The position numbers and the translations under genes were made by a program. A stretch of 64,000 nt of DNA from Arabidopsis thaliana. Lineage: Eukaryota; Streptophyta; Magnoliopsida; Brassicales; Brassicaceae. The notes beneath the pieces were generated by a model. That model did no database searches. It saw only the letters and a program-made list of their open reading frames with translations, and had not been told where the DNA came from. The DNA is taken from NCBI RefSeq assembly GCF_000001735.4, contig NC_003074.8, forward strand, positions 18,297,261-18,361,260, in the 5' to 3' direction. This document shows, piece by piece, positions 35,408-46,886 of the stretch. The number at the start of each line of letters is the position of its first letter. Position 1 is the stretch's first letter.

Positions 35408-37569
35408 ATGAGTGGGCGATTTTCTCGGTCAATCTATGTTGGTAACTTGCCCGGTGACATTAGGGAACATGAGATTGAAGATATCTTTTACAAGGTCAGT
35501 TTTTGGTTATTTGTTTGATTCAGTTACGGGTCCTCTCTTGAATCGTTATCCCTATAAGACAGTGAAGATTCTTGAGCATCTTTTGTATTCATATTTAATG
35601 CTCTTGTTTGCAGTATGGCCGCATTGTCGATATTGAATTGAAGGTTCCACCTCGGCCTCCATGTTATTGCTTTGTTGAGGTAAGTGTATTCGCTTACATT
35701 ACATGTTCCTAACCAACTTTAAATTTCGCTGAACCAAGCTCTGTTGAATGTTTGTAGTTTGAGCATTCTCGGGATGCTGAAGATGCCATCAAGGGCCGTG
35801 ATGGCTATAATTTGGATGGCTGTCGCTTGAGGGTAATCAGTTACTTCCTTGCTATTTTTTCAGCAGACAATATGGGCTTATGCTTCACATATCCTTACAG
35901 CAGAGTCTAAACTTTTCTGGCTGTTTTACATTACCTTGTGATGTTTCTTTTTATTTTTCAATAGTTTCTAATCATTATGAATGCAGGTTGAGCTTGCACA
36001 TGGTGGTCGAGGACAGTCTTCAAGTGATCGTCGTGGTGGCTACGGTGGTGGTGGCAGCGGCTATGGTGGTGGAGGTGGTGGTGGTGGATCAGCTCGGTTT
36101 GGCGTCTCACGACACTCTGAATTCCGAGGTTTGTGTTTCTTGCTAGAAGTTGGTATTATTAAAATTTGGTTTCACTTCACTTCTTCTGATTCTTGGATGG
36201 CTATTTTGCAGTTATTGTACGTGGGCTCCCATCATCTGCTTCATGGCAAGATTTGAAGGTCTGATGACACTTAATGTTTTGCTGCAACATTTTGGTTTCT
36301 ACTCCCTAGTCTTGTTTTTCATATAAAATCCATTTTTTTCAGGATCATATGCGGAAAGCTGGTGATGTGTGCTTTGCTGAGGTGACTCGAGACAGTGATG
36401 GTACGTTAATTTACAGTTTCTGATGCATACTTACTTAGCAATATATTTACTTTTTCAGCTTTGAGCAGAGTTTTGTTTGGGATATTATACTTACGTTTTT
36501 CTCCCACAACATGACTATTTATAATAATATGATCAGGAACTTATGGTGTTGTCGACTACACCAATTATGATGACATGAAGTATGCAGTAAGTGAACTCTG
36601 TGCGTCTCTCTTACTGTATTGCATGCTATGGTTTGTATAATTACTGATGTTCAATAGTTGTGATTTCAGATAAGGAAACTTGATGACACAGAGTTCAGAA
36701 ACCCCTGGGCTAGAGGTTTTATCCGGGTACCATTTCTCTATGCAGTCTCTTCTTTTTTCCCTCTTTGACCATAATTAACAGATATTAGTTATCTCTCAAG
36801 TCTCTCAACATTTTACTTCGTTTGATGCTTCATTCTCTATCTTCCCATTCGTAAAACATCTATGACTTTTGTAGTCTCAATTGGTTAGGCTAATTTAAAA
36901 TCATGATCTCACAAGTTTGTATTCATCTTATGTCTGTGTTTTCTGCTCATATGCAGGTTAAGAAATATGAAAGCTCCCGATCAAGAAGCAGAAGCCCAAG
37001 CAGAAGCAGAAGCAGAAGCAGAAGTCGAAGTCGTAGCCGAGGCCGTGGTCGCAGCCATAGCCGCAGTCGCAGCCTTAGCAGGAGCAAGAGCCCAAGGAAG
37101 GATCTGAGGTACTACGTTTGTTATCACTGAACCTTTGTATATCTCCCATTTTCAATACCTAAAAATGGAGTTGTGTGTTTACCAATCTTTATTGCAGTAA
37201 ATCACCAAGGCGATCCCTTTCCAGATCGATTTCAAAATCTAGATCGCCATCGCCCGACAAGAAGAAGAGTCCCCCCAGGCAAGTCTTCTGCCCTTCTTTT
37301 GTGTTCTTTCTCTCAACCATCATGATACTTTTATTCGTTCTTTTATTTCTCCTGTGATTATTGTGACATGTTGCTTTTTACCAATTCAGGGCAATGTCGA
37401 GATCAAAGTCCAGGTCCAGGTCCAGATCGAGGTCTCCGTCCAAATCTCCTCCCAAGGTATAGAACTAAGCTGCCTGCGTTTTAGCATCATTTTACCAAGT
37501 TATAGGCAAAACACCAAACAGACCAATCTAAAAAAATCTTTTTCTCAGGTTCGCGAAGGCAGTGTGTGA
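35408..37569 (+). CDS. SR34A: SR-type splicing factor SR34a
   Basis: Nuclear pre-mRNA splicing factor, orthologous to the human SF2/ASF (SRSF1) group. Twelve coding exons: 35408-35494, 35614-35679, 35758-35832, 35987-36128, 36212-36258, 36343-36400, 36537-36586, 36670-36726, 36957-37108, 37198-37278, 37390-37456 and 37549-37569. Total 300 aa. RRM1 spans about 6-78 (IYVGNLP, CYCFVEFE). A glycine-rich linker follows (about 92-113). The pseudo-RRM starts near 124 and has the diagnostic SWQDLKD at 134-140. The RS domain (from about 200) consists of SR/RS dipeptides, then an SPxR-rich tail and REGSV. Intron 10 begins with GC instead of GT. The gene uses a promoter duplicated from, or to, the Got1-like gene. 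Confidence 0.94.
37279..37389 (+). other. GC-AG intron within the SR34a RS domain
   Basis: The exon ends CCC AG followed by GCAAGT, which is the strong GC-donor consensus; the acceptor is TTCAG. Joining there gives [15 protein letters not shown] in frame. The nearby GT (6 bp downstream) would shift the frame and destroy the RS repeats. Confidence 0.85.
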
Positions 37570-38454
37570 TTTTGTTAAGCGGTGAAAATGGCCAAAAGAA
37601 AGAGTGCGAAAAATTCTCAAGTCAAGATCCATTCTCTGTGTTTTTTTTTTTGCTGTTTTCGGATAATTGACATTTTCTGCTGTTCTCTGCTTCTTTACTC
37701 ACAAATGATCATCTTTATACTATTATGACCTGTTATGTTATGGATGTTTCCGTGACCATCACAATACCTCTGAGTTTTGTATTGTTAGTCCTGTTCTTGT
37801 TTAAACCCTATGAAGTCTTAGCGAACCTGGATCTCTCATCTAAATTATCAAATATTTAACTGATTTGTATGAAATGGGCATAATATTAAAGAAATCAAAT
37901 TAAAGTTAAGATATTTGACATGGTTTATAGACGGTCAAATGAGTTGTTTACCTAACAAGGTTCTTCCACAAAGTCGACAAAATTTATATATTTGACATGA
38001 TCTGTTTGTCGGCATCTTTTAGTATTCCATCACAAACAAAAGTTGAGAATTAGGATGAAGTGCGCATTTCCTTGCATAAGTAGGGATACAACTTCAACAT
38101 CTTAGGTATAATGTTAAAACATTTTTGTACAAACTTTTAGCTAATATGTATCTTTACAAGAAATATCAGAAGAGAAAATATATCTATCTTAATACGTATT
38201 TTTGGATAAATAGTGGCCATATATATAAGGTCCCCAACTTAGAAACGAAACAAGATGTTATAAATTCTTATGTAGCCCGGACCGGCTAAGAGAAAAGTGG
38301 GATCATGTACCCATTTAAAAAAAAAGTTTATCTCTTATACTATATGTATAGATTTGGGCCTTTTGTATAATTTTTGAAAAATAGGGCTATAATTGCTTAA
38401 AGAAATCTGACTAAAAAATAGGACCCTATTCAAAAGCACCCTTTGCACACCCTC
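37570..38454. other. intergenic: converging 3' ends
   Basis: 3' UTR of SR34a (first 200-250 bp), then AT-rich sequence, then the 3' flank of the minus-strand F-box pseudogene. No ORF supported. Confidence 0.5.
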
Positions 38455-39440
38455 TCAGCCGGCCTTGGTAGCCATAATCGCTTCCATAAGCCTCACATCT
38501 TCTATATGGTCAGTAAATGTAAAAATATTCCGACCCTTAAAAGCTTCCATCCCTTGGATTTTGATTCTTGTAATAGTCTTCCTCTTCATATTGTAACAAA
38601 AAGTGTAGAAAGGATCATATAACTCGAGTGAGGTCAACACAATCTCACCGTTACGAGTCATCCTGACAATCACTAACCAGTAATTTTCAACTAAACTCTC
38701 CCACAAAGGCGGTATGTAATGTCTCCACCATTTATGTTCCTCAACATCATCTAAAACCCAAAACTCAATGCATGTAGTCGCTCTAGAAAACATACCATCT
38801 AAATCGGTGATAAGCGCACCTAATTTTACCTTGTAATCTATCAGAGTCCGAAGCAAGAACTGGATCTGGACAGCTTCATAATTATTAATAGTAGTAAACT
38901 TGAACTTCTCAGACCTAATGTCAAAGCGAACTATCATCAACTGATATTCATTTCCCATAGCTTTATAATACAAATGCCCGTTGATGCATATCCCAACACA
39001 TTTAGGAGTATGAGGAATGGAACAATCAACAAATTCTCCATAATAATTTTCCTCCATTTTCTAACGTCAAAACTTGATGCTTTCGAGCTTGACTTGACAC
39101 ACACAACACCTTGTATTGTCTTTCGATCGGATCATACACAAAATAGGGTTTCTTTATTTTAGTGCTTTCATTTAACGTGTTGGAAAAGGTTATGTACTCT
39201 ACAGTGCTAGGGTTATATATCATGATCAGATTCCTATCTTTATTACATAGCAATCCGCAGACAGGAGGACAAACCTTAAAAAAACTGTAAGGAACCTGGG
39301 AAACACATGTGGCGATCGGCAGCTAAAACGGAAGACGAGTTCTTGTCTAGATTTAAAGGCTGAGTTGACGTGAAGAAGAGCCACGTATCTCAACAAGTTA
39401 GGTGAAGAGAAGAAGTGGACGAGCCGGTGAGATGGTTAGG
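38455..39440 (-). pseudogene. Broken F-box-associated (FBA type 3) gene
   Basis: Two overlapping minus-strand frames together make one FBA-like protein. The first (39026-39253) has YNPSTVEYITF, YDPIERQYKVLCV and HQVLTLENGG. The second (38455-39057) continues with GICINGHLYY, the LIDYKVKLG block and a FVLD-like region, ending EDVRLMEAI. They parallel the intact neighbour at 40045-41304 motif by motif. The joint is a frameshift just after HQVLTL..LLWR (near 39040-39050). The N-terminal part, including the F-box itself, is unrecognisable upstream of 39253 apart from scattered traces to about 39440. It could be annotated as a shorter gene, but the break argues for a pseudogene. Confidence 0.75.
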
Positions 39441-40044
39441 CAACACGATGACTGGTGTTTTCCGACAAATATTTGATGCTCAAGTCAGAAAACATAGAAA
39501 TGTAAGAAAGACCACATGTAAGTGAAGTGGAAAAAGTGAGAAAGGGTCGAAAAAAGAGTAAAATGAAGGTTTGTTCACACCATACCGAAATATCCTAATA
39601 AATGTTGGGTAGTTATTTAAATGGATCGAGAAGTTACATGAAAACGACACGTCAACATGACATTTTTGTTAATCACACGTGAGAATAAAGTTATATTTTA
39701 AAAATGTTTCTCAATTAATATCTATATAGGGGATATGTTGTTATGCTAATAGATACACAAAATATTAGGTATTTTATTTTGTATATTTTAATTGTATTTT
39801 CGCCTGAATTAATTGAGAAAAATAAAAGCATTAAAAAAAATAAAAATAAGTAAAATTAATGACAAAATCTATAGATATCATAATAAATGGATCGAGGATT
39901 TTAGTGAAAATGACACGTAAACATGACATTTTAGTTAATCCCACAAAATGCTTCTCAATAACCAGACATAGTACTTATGAAAGATTAGGAGGAAAATTAC
40001 ATGATCACTCATATCTTAATTATAAAAAAAAAAAAAAAAAGAAC
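39441..40044. other. intergenic, AT-rich
   Basis: Between the F-box pseudogene and the intact F-box gene. A motif of about 25-30 bp around AATGACACGTAAACATGACATTTT (near 39907) is repeated approximately near 39640 (AACGACACGTCAACATGACA). It contains a poly-A run of 18 at 40023-40040. No ORF supported. Confidence 0.5.
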
Positions 40045-41304
40045 TTACATAATAAGATTCACATTCTCGATATGGTTTACAAATGTGTAAACTGCTTGAC
40101 CTTCAAGAGGTCCAGTCCCTTTGATTTCAACTCTTGTGATAGAGTTGCTCTTCATATCTAAGTGAAAGATGTAGAAAGGGTTGGACTTGACGAATGGAGA
40201 AAACACAACTTCACAACTACCGATTATCCCAACAAAGTAAACTCTAGTCTCCCCAACGACATCCTTCCACATAGGTGGCAATACGTGAATAGACCTTATC
40301 CATTCCTGATTTACAACATCAAGAATCCACAACTCAAAGCCTACATCTCCACCATCCATAAAGCCAAATGATTTATGACGAATTCCTCCTAAGCGTCCCT
40401 TGTAATTTATTAATGTTGACAACAGATCTTGGTTCGGTATAAACATGAAATTCTCATCCTTCATATGAAAGGAAACTGTCATATATTCTTTAGACTCACT
40501 CTTCATAGCTAAGTAAAACAAAACGCCGTTGATGCAAATCGAGCCATGATAATAAGGGTAATGATCGACAGAACATTCAAGCATTCTCCATTTCAGTTTG
40601 CCCGTTCCTAGTGTAAGAACTTGATGCTCTTCAGCTTTGAACTTAAATGGCTTCTCACGAATCGTCATGCACAATACCTTATATTGTTTTTCGATTGGAT
40701 TATAACCGATATAGGTTATAACATTACCCCTACACGATCTCACTTTGGGTAAAGATTTGAATTGTCCTGTGCTAGGGTTACATATCATCATCCTTGCATC
40801 CCTCTTTCTACTTAAAACCCACTCATTGCTAGTACACATCAATCCACAAACAGGAACACAAACTCCAAACGAGTAATCTTTAGGGACATCCATATGATTA
40901 TCAACAACTACAAGATTTGAGTTCTGGTCTGAAATCAGATACTCGGGGGATGAGAAGAAAGACCACTTACCCTCAGCTTGAAAAGTGATTAGGAGATGTG
41001 GCCGAGCCGAGGACCTCTTCAGGAACAGGTTGGTGAGATATGGACTGCGGAGAAGAGAATTCCAATCATTTGACACGCAACGGAACCTCGCGGCCGATTT
41101 CGCAGGCACCCTGGAGAGTATTTCGACCATGAGATCAGTTGGCAACGTACCCGAGTTCTCTCCATATTCACCCACTGAAGAAGATATGGTTAGGGCAACA
41201 TTTTCCTTGGAGACTTTCCTCTTCCGTTTTTTCATCATGGCGGACATTGCACATGAAAAAGAAATGAAACCCTTAGAGTTCTGAGTACCGATAGACAAAC
41301 ACAA
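40045..41304 (-). CDS. F-box protein with FBA type 3 domain
   Basis: Probable substrate-recognition subunit of an SCF (SKP1-cullin-F-box) E3 ubiquitin ligase. Single-exon ORF of 419 aa. The F-box lies at about 53-93 (LPTDLMVEILSRVPAKSAARFRCVSNDWNSLL). The associated domain follows, with CNPSTGQFKSLP, GYNPIEKQYKVLCM, HQVLTLGTGKLKWRM, GSICINGVLFY and FELWILDV in the usual order, ending ENVNLIM. The first in-frame ATG gives about 22 residues before MMKKRKRK; a start at that internal methionine pair (about 41236) is equally plausible. The left-hand neighbour is a broken relative. Targets are unknown; this family expands rapidly in Arabidopsis. Confidence 0.9.
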   Translation of the reverse strand: MCLSIGTQNSKGFISFSCAMSAMMKKRKRKVSKENVALTISSSVGEYGENSGTLPTDLMVEILSRVPAKSAARFRCVSNDWNSLLRSPYLTNLFLKRSSARPHLLITFQAEGKWSFFSSPEYLISDQNSNLVVVDNHMDVPKDYSFGVCVPVCGLMCTSNEWVLSRKRDARMMICNPSTGQFKSLPKVRSCRGNVITYIGYNPIEKQYKVLCMTIREKPFKFKAEEHQVLTLGTGKLKWRMLECSVDHYPYYHGSICINGVLFYLAMKSESKEYMTVSFHMKDENFMFIPNQDLLSTLINYKGRLGGIRHKSFGFMDGGDVGFELWILDVVNQEWIRSIHVLPPMWKDVVGETRVYFVGIIGSCEVVFSPFVKSNPFYIFHLDMKSNSITRVEIKGTGPLEGQAVYTFVNHIENVNLIM

Positions 41305-42748
41305 GACGACCTTATAAATGAAACCCTTACAGATCCACTAGACAGACACGATTTTGCCACCTTTCGGATTATGTCTACCTACCACATTTTTTTTTTTTAT
41401 CTTTCTCCCTTTTTCTAACCTTATCTTTTTTTCTTTAATTTCCTTTTTGTAGCATCCTTATTAGATACCATTACATATATAGATAATTTTATCTATAATT
41501 TTTCTTCTTTTCCTTCTAAATTCATTGATACCAATCGAGATTACAAAGTTATTATACAAATTATTTATCTATAATTAGGTAGTACTTTTTAATGTATATA
41601 TACATACATACACTATACTAATTACCCAATCATACCGTTGCTTTCACGCCTTTTTGTATATTTTTAAAATGACTTACTAAAATATTGAGTGTGATTATCT
41701 TGAAAAGATATCAAATTTCTATTTAATCAAATTGAATAAATTTTGAGTTCAATTTATTATATGCATAAAAAATATGAAAAGGATATGACTATGAGGGGAT
41801 CATATAGTTTTATGAAAGTAGATGAAAGAGAATAACATACAGTAAAAGTAGGTTTTAGATTAGAGAAAGAAAAGCAATGGATTAGGTCGATGAACCGCGA
41901 CCACCACGGCCAAATCGTAGTACATTGATTCTCTTGATATTTTTGCGTAGGCTTGATTGGCCTTCCTCCTTGGGCTTTTAGAGAGGAGTCACCCATCTCA
42001 AAACAAGTATCACCAAATCCTGAGTTTAAGGAAGCAAAAATATTGCTTTCAAAAACATTAACTAGATTTTCATTTGCCAATGAACCTCGTTGGGTAGGAA
42101 TAAATAGGGTGTCCACAGATGAAGGAGTATCAACCATAGAAAGAAGCCTCAGTTGGTGCAGCATTTGAAAAGGCTAGTAAATTTGGCGTTTATTGACGCC
42201 AGTAGAGAGAGAGAAGCTAAGTATAGTGGCAGATGGCGTTGCTGGGGGGGCATACTCGTTTGTCCGTGATATAACGTGCTTAACAATTTCATTATGGTCT
42301 CTACATTTTTGACGAATGAATGCCTATCACCTAGGGTTTTCTTGTGTTTTAGGAAACATTCTTCCTCAAAATAATTCTCCGCATATCAGATATATATCAA
42401 CTTAACTGAGAATAGCGATTAGTGCAATAGTTTCAAATTAAAGAATGATGTCCTACAAGTAAACAGCCTATTAATTTCTCAGGGACAAATCTGTCAGTAA
42501 ACCTCGGAAACAGGCGTTTCGGTATCTAAATACAATCCAAACTTAGTCATATGTAGGGTTTACTGTTTAGGTAAGCGAGCGAAATTAACCGAAAAAGTGT
42601 TATAGCCCAACATTGTTGCATTGATTATAGCTCAAAACTCATGATAAAACCTGTCCCAAGTGTTTGCCAAAAAAAGACATGTTCCAAGTAAAATTACTAG
42701 GCTTTCCTAAGAATAAAATAAATCTCAAAAAATTGAGTCGACTAAACA
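41305..42748. other. intergenic between F-box gene and P1 pseudogene
   Basis: 41305-41420 is the F-box gene leader region. A minus-strand ORF of 135 codons (41757-42164) covers part of it. Its first 95 residues look protein-like (including GGRPIKPTQKYQENQCTTIWPWW) but match no family I can name, and its C-terminal end is AT-derived, so it is listed separately. The rest has no supported gene. Confidence 0.45.
41757..42164 (-). CDS. Unrecognised small ORF, possible gene fragment
   Basis: 135 codons starting MLHQLRLLSM. I do not recognise it. The part up to about residue 95 has balanced composition, with a GRPIKPTQKYQ segment followed by WPWW, and could be a remnant of a larger gene or an exon. 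After that it turns hydrophobic and looks random. No introns or partner exons are obvious around it. Calling it a gene would need transcript evidence. Confidence 0.2.
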   Translation of the reverse strand: MLHQLRLLSMVDTPSSVDTLFIPTQRGSLANENLVNVFESNIFASLNSGFGDTCFEMGDSSLKAQGGRPIKPTQKYQENQCTTIWPWWSRFIDLIHCFSFSNLKPTFTVCYSLSSTFIKLYDPLIVISFSYFLCI

Positions 42749-43356
42749 TCAATTGCCTTCAAAAGATAGGTTAAATCTATTAGTCAACAATCCGGATACA
42801 AAATCATCGTCACTCTCTCCCTTCACGTCCTCCTAAAGATGATTCATCACAAGAACAAATTAAACCAAGAAATTAGATATTTATATTGAATATCAACAGT
42901 AATTACAATTATGAATTTATGAGTATAGTATATTAATTAGTAAAAGGGTTCAAGGAGAGAAGAATACGATACCTTATTTTTCTCTTCAGCTACTGGGGCA
43001 GCTTGAGTGGCACTTCCAGATGAAAGTGCAGAAGAAAAAACGGCCATGGGAGAAGCAGCAGATCCACCGGCACCAGCATTCATGATGAGATCATCCATGT
43101 TTTTGTTCTGGCGGAAGACTAGGCCAGTATGATTCAATGTTCAAATTGGCTGTTTTCACCAATGTTGACATCTTTCTCAGCCTAGTTTACAAGTAAACAA
43201 AATAGTTTGAGTACATGTTAATTAAAACAAACAACCTACAAGTTAATTAAGGCTCCAGTAGGATTGATGTCAAGATTGAGCCTAGAAAGTACATACGGTG
43301 ACATGGTCATGGAGGAGGAGAGCTGCGTAAGTGCAAGCTAGCTCACCGGTGGCCAT
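42749..43356 (-). pseudogene. Decayed 60S acidic ribosomal protein P1 gene
   Basis: Intact P1 proteins form the ribosomal stalk. Here the conserved start MATGELACTYAALLLHD is present (43297-43356). After a typical intron come stretches matching P1 (AEK, then TLVK.AN.NIESYWPSL, then NMDDLIMNAGAGG, then AAPVAEEKNK). They lie in three different frames: there is a 1-nt-type shift after AEK (near 43172) and another after WPSL (near 43115). The last exon (from 42832) has lost the universally conserved GFGLFD end, reading SDDDFVSGLL and running on to a late stop. Codon 18 onward also differs (HVT). Two frameshifts plus loss of the C-terminal stalk motif indicate a pseudogene. An annotation as a small gene with different splicing is possible. 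Confidence 0.75.
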
Positions 43357-43811
43357 TGTAGGCTAGCTCGCGTCCCACGAAAGATCTACAAAACCATCAA
43401 TAGAGCTCATCGATTCATAATCTGAACTTCAAGTGAAACATAAAAACAAAACGTGTAGAGTCTCTGAATCGAACCTGTAACCAAACAGAAGATTAGGGGT
43501 TAACGTACGAGGTCACTATTTATTTCGATAGAGTTATTAGGGTTTCTAGAGGATTATTAATGTTTCGAAATGGGCACGTGAATATCATGTGCGGCCCAGA
43601 GAAAATTTAGGACTGGAATTTCATGGCCTATATAGATAACCAAAATTGTTCTTATTAAGCCTCAGAAGCCCAATAAAAGGCCCAATTGGACAACGACAAA
43701 GCAGAACCCGAGTCGTTACCACACACACAGTCGTCACTCACCACCTCACCGTTCCTTATCCATTTGGCTGACGCAAAATCGAATCGGAACCCTAAAATCT
43801 CTCCGAAAGCC
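43357..43811. promoter_or_regulatory. Promoter region of NACA2 (shared with the P1 pseudogene)
   Basis: It contains TTATTAGGGTTTCTAG (a reverse telo-box) near 43534, CGGCCCAG near 43593, and AAGCCCAATAAAAGGCCCAA (two site II type elements) near 43666-43686. This combination is typical of plant ribosomal and translation-associated genes, consistent with both flanking genes. Confidence 0.65.
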
Positions 43812-45013
<1,202 letters not shown>

Positions 45014-45283
45014 GAGTTAAGAGAGATTGAGTCTCTATGCTTTATTCACTTGCAGATTGTTTTCAAATACTTTTGGATTTATCAGGAAATTGGATTATTG
45101 TTGTCCTTACGAGTATCTAATCTAGTTTGTTTGTTATGATGCTTATGCAGTATCTGAGTTGTACTCTGTTTTTCACGACAATGTATTGGAGAAAATACAT
45201 ATCAAAATTCGACTAAACAAAGTTCGAGAAACTTCCAAATTCTAGGATTAGAAACATCACCTACTAACAAATAGACAGATATA
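45014..45283. other. Converging 3' ends
   Basis: 3' UTR of NACA2 and 3' flank of the minus-strand F-box/LRR/FBD gene. No further feature seen. Confidence 0.5.
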
Positions 45284-46265
45284 CTAATATCTAAATGACA
45301 TTCGAGCAGAGGACAGAAGCACAGACGTTGGAGTCCTATGCATTGATTCTAACTCCTCCATCTTCTGTTTCTCTTCACCACTGAAGGTTGAATTCGGTGA
45401 GATTCCCGCTGTTTTTAAATATTTGGAGTTTTCTAGAATGTACCTTATGATTTTTTTCTCATCTTCTCTTCCAACATATCCGTCCCACTCAAAGATCTCG
45501 AGATGCGACGACAAACATCTTGGAATAGAACTCGGTTGATTCCATAAAGCTGGGTCATGATTCCATCTCGGAATGTCGGAGTCGACCAGAAAAACTTTAA
45601 GCTTAGAACACTTAGAGAGCAAAACCAAAAGTGATTCCAACAAGTCATACTCAGATAGATGTATCATACATTCAACAAGTCGAGAGTAGTTATTAACTGC
45701 GTCACACCACGGAACCATTGTATCGAACGGAGATAGCGCAAGATACTTGACCGAAGAGAGAGGCCTCATAAATTTTTCACTAGGGAACAGCTCATCAGTA
45801 ACTACTGTGACAAGATGGGGCATGTACCAAACTGAGAGAGAGTATCCCACAGTATCAAAGATGTGAAGAGACAATAAATTCGGAGTGTCTGTAACCAAAA
45901 ACGGATCAGACATATCACTGTCTTCTCGAAACATCATACCTGCTTTGTAGTCTAATCTCAATAAAGAAGGCACTTCAACCCTAAACGTTCTCACATTATC
46001 TTCCACACGTCTATTTCGAGTCACCTTTAGATGCTTGAGAACGGGACAACTTGATAGAAGCTTAACATGAGAATCTTCGTCTTTGTACACAACACAGAAG
46101 AGATCAAGTTCTCTAAGTGATGGGAGAGAGACTTGACAAGGAACATCCACAAGAATCTTGTCGGAGAGAGTCAATCTCTCAAGCGTTTTGCAAAAGTAAA
46201 AGCTCTTAGGCATTCTGATCGGCTCTCCTTTCCAAAGGAGCCTGAAAGTTAGCCAACGCACACGA

Positions 46266-46273
46266 GTATCAAG
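46266..46273 (+). repeat. Left target duplication of the hAT MITE
   Basis: GTATCAAG, identical to 46546-46553, abutting the CAG terminus. Confidence 0.9.
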
Positions 46274-46545
46274 CAGTGGCGGACCCACGTTGGAGGCAGG
46301 TGGGGCACGTGCCTGATACTAAATTCTATAAATATTTTATAAGCTACTACTAAACAATGTAATACAGGTAACTCAAATGGTTTTCCAGCAAAAAGTGCCT
46401 CATACTAACCCGAGTTCAAGTCTCCGCACTGTTATTTTTGTAAAAATAATTTATAATCACAATACAATTTAGGTAATTAAATTATACTTAGTACTATTTA
46501 TATATATGGTGCCCCACATTAAATTACATTCTAGATCCGCCCCTG
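46274..46545 (+). mobile_element. hAT-type MITE, 272 bp
   Basis: The ends are imperfect inverted repeats: CAGTGGCGGACC at the left and, on the opposite strand from the right, CAGGGGCGGATC. Both are followed by a shared subterminal GTGGGGCAC. The 8-bp target duplication GTATCAAG flanks it exactly (46266-46273 and 46546-46553). CAG..GCGGA termini with 8-bp duplications are typical of plant hAT elements. There is no coding capacity. Inside, an A-box-like TAACTCAAATGG (near 46371) and a B-box-like GAGTTCAAGTCTCC (about 40 bp later) form a tRNA-like module. Confidence 0.9.
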
Positions 46546-46553
46546 GTATCAAG
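46546..46553 (+). repeat. Right target duplication of the hAT MITE
   Basis: GTATCAAG directly after the CTG end of the element. Confidence 0.9.
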
Positions 46554-46886
46554 TACTTTTGCAACCCACTTTACAGGATTAACATTAATAGGACATTGTG
46601 GACCGAGGTCGATCCACAAACGTTCTAACAAAGGTGCCTTGTGAAAACGGAATGACTCTTCAAGAAACCACCAAACAGTATTGCTTTTTACGTCACTAGT
46701 GGTTTCTATGTAATTAAGTCTAGGTAACATCCTCCAGACAAACCGCCATCGTTTGGACAAAAACGTGGTGGCCGCTGCATCTTTCGTAGGAACGCACAAT
46801 AAAATCTTTACGAGAAGATCGTCAGGCAAAGAACTGATTCTATCTTCACAAACTCTATGTTCGACGAGTTCTGTCATAATTAACAA

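Larger units (their letters stand above)
45284..46886 (-). pseudogene. F-box/LRR/FBD gene interrupted by a hAT MITE
   Basis: The N-terminal part (from 46886) has the F-box DRISSLPDDLLVKILLCVPTKDAAATTFLSKRW and reaches KWVAKVLDT. The C-terminal part (45284 to about 46265) continues RVRWLTFRLLWKGEP and the leucine-rich-repeat block (LERLTLSDKILVDVP, LPSLRELDLFCV, CPVLKHLKVTRNR). It ends in an FBD domain (LEIFEWDGYVGREDEKKIIRYILENSKYL). The two halves would be contiguous but for a 272-bp element plus 8-bp target duplication (280 bp, not a multiple of 3). No GT-AG intron was found that would remove exactly the insert. An in-frame intron across the insert cannot be fully excluded, in which case the locus would be active. 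Confidence 0.82.

Noticed and set aside
35981..36256. Glycine-rich ORF on the plus strand
   Set aside because: The Gly-rich part is the linker in exon 4 of SR34a; the rest of the frame reads through its intron. It is not a separate gene.
43686..43811. Upstream in-frame ATG for NACA2
   Set aside because: The extension lies in sequence with site II promoter motifs and is not part of known NAC-alpha proteins; MSPPPAVV at 43812 is the family start.
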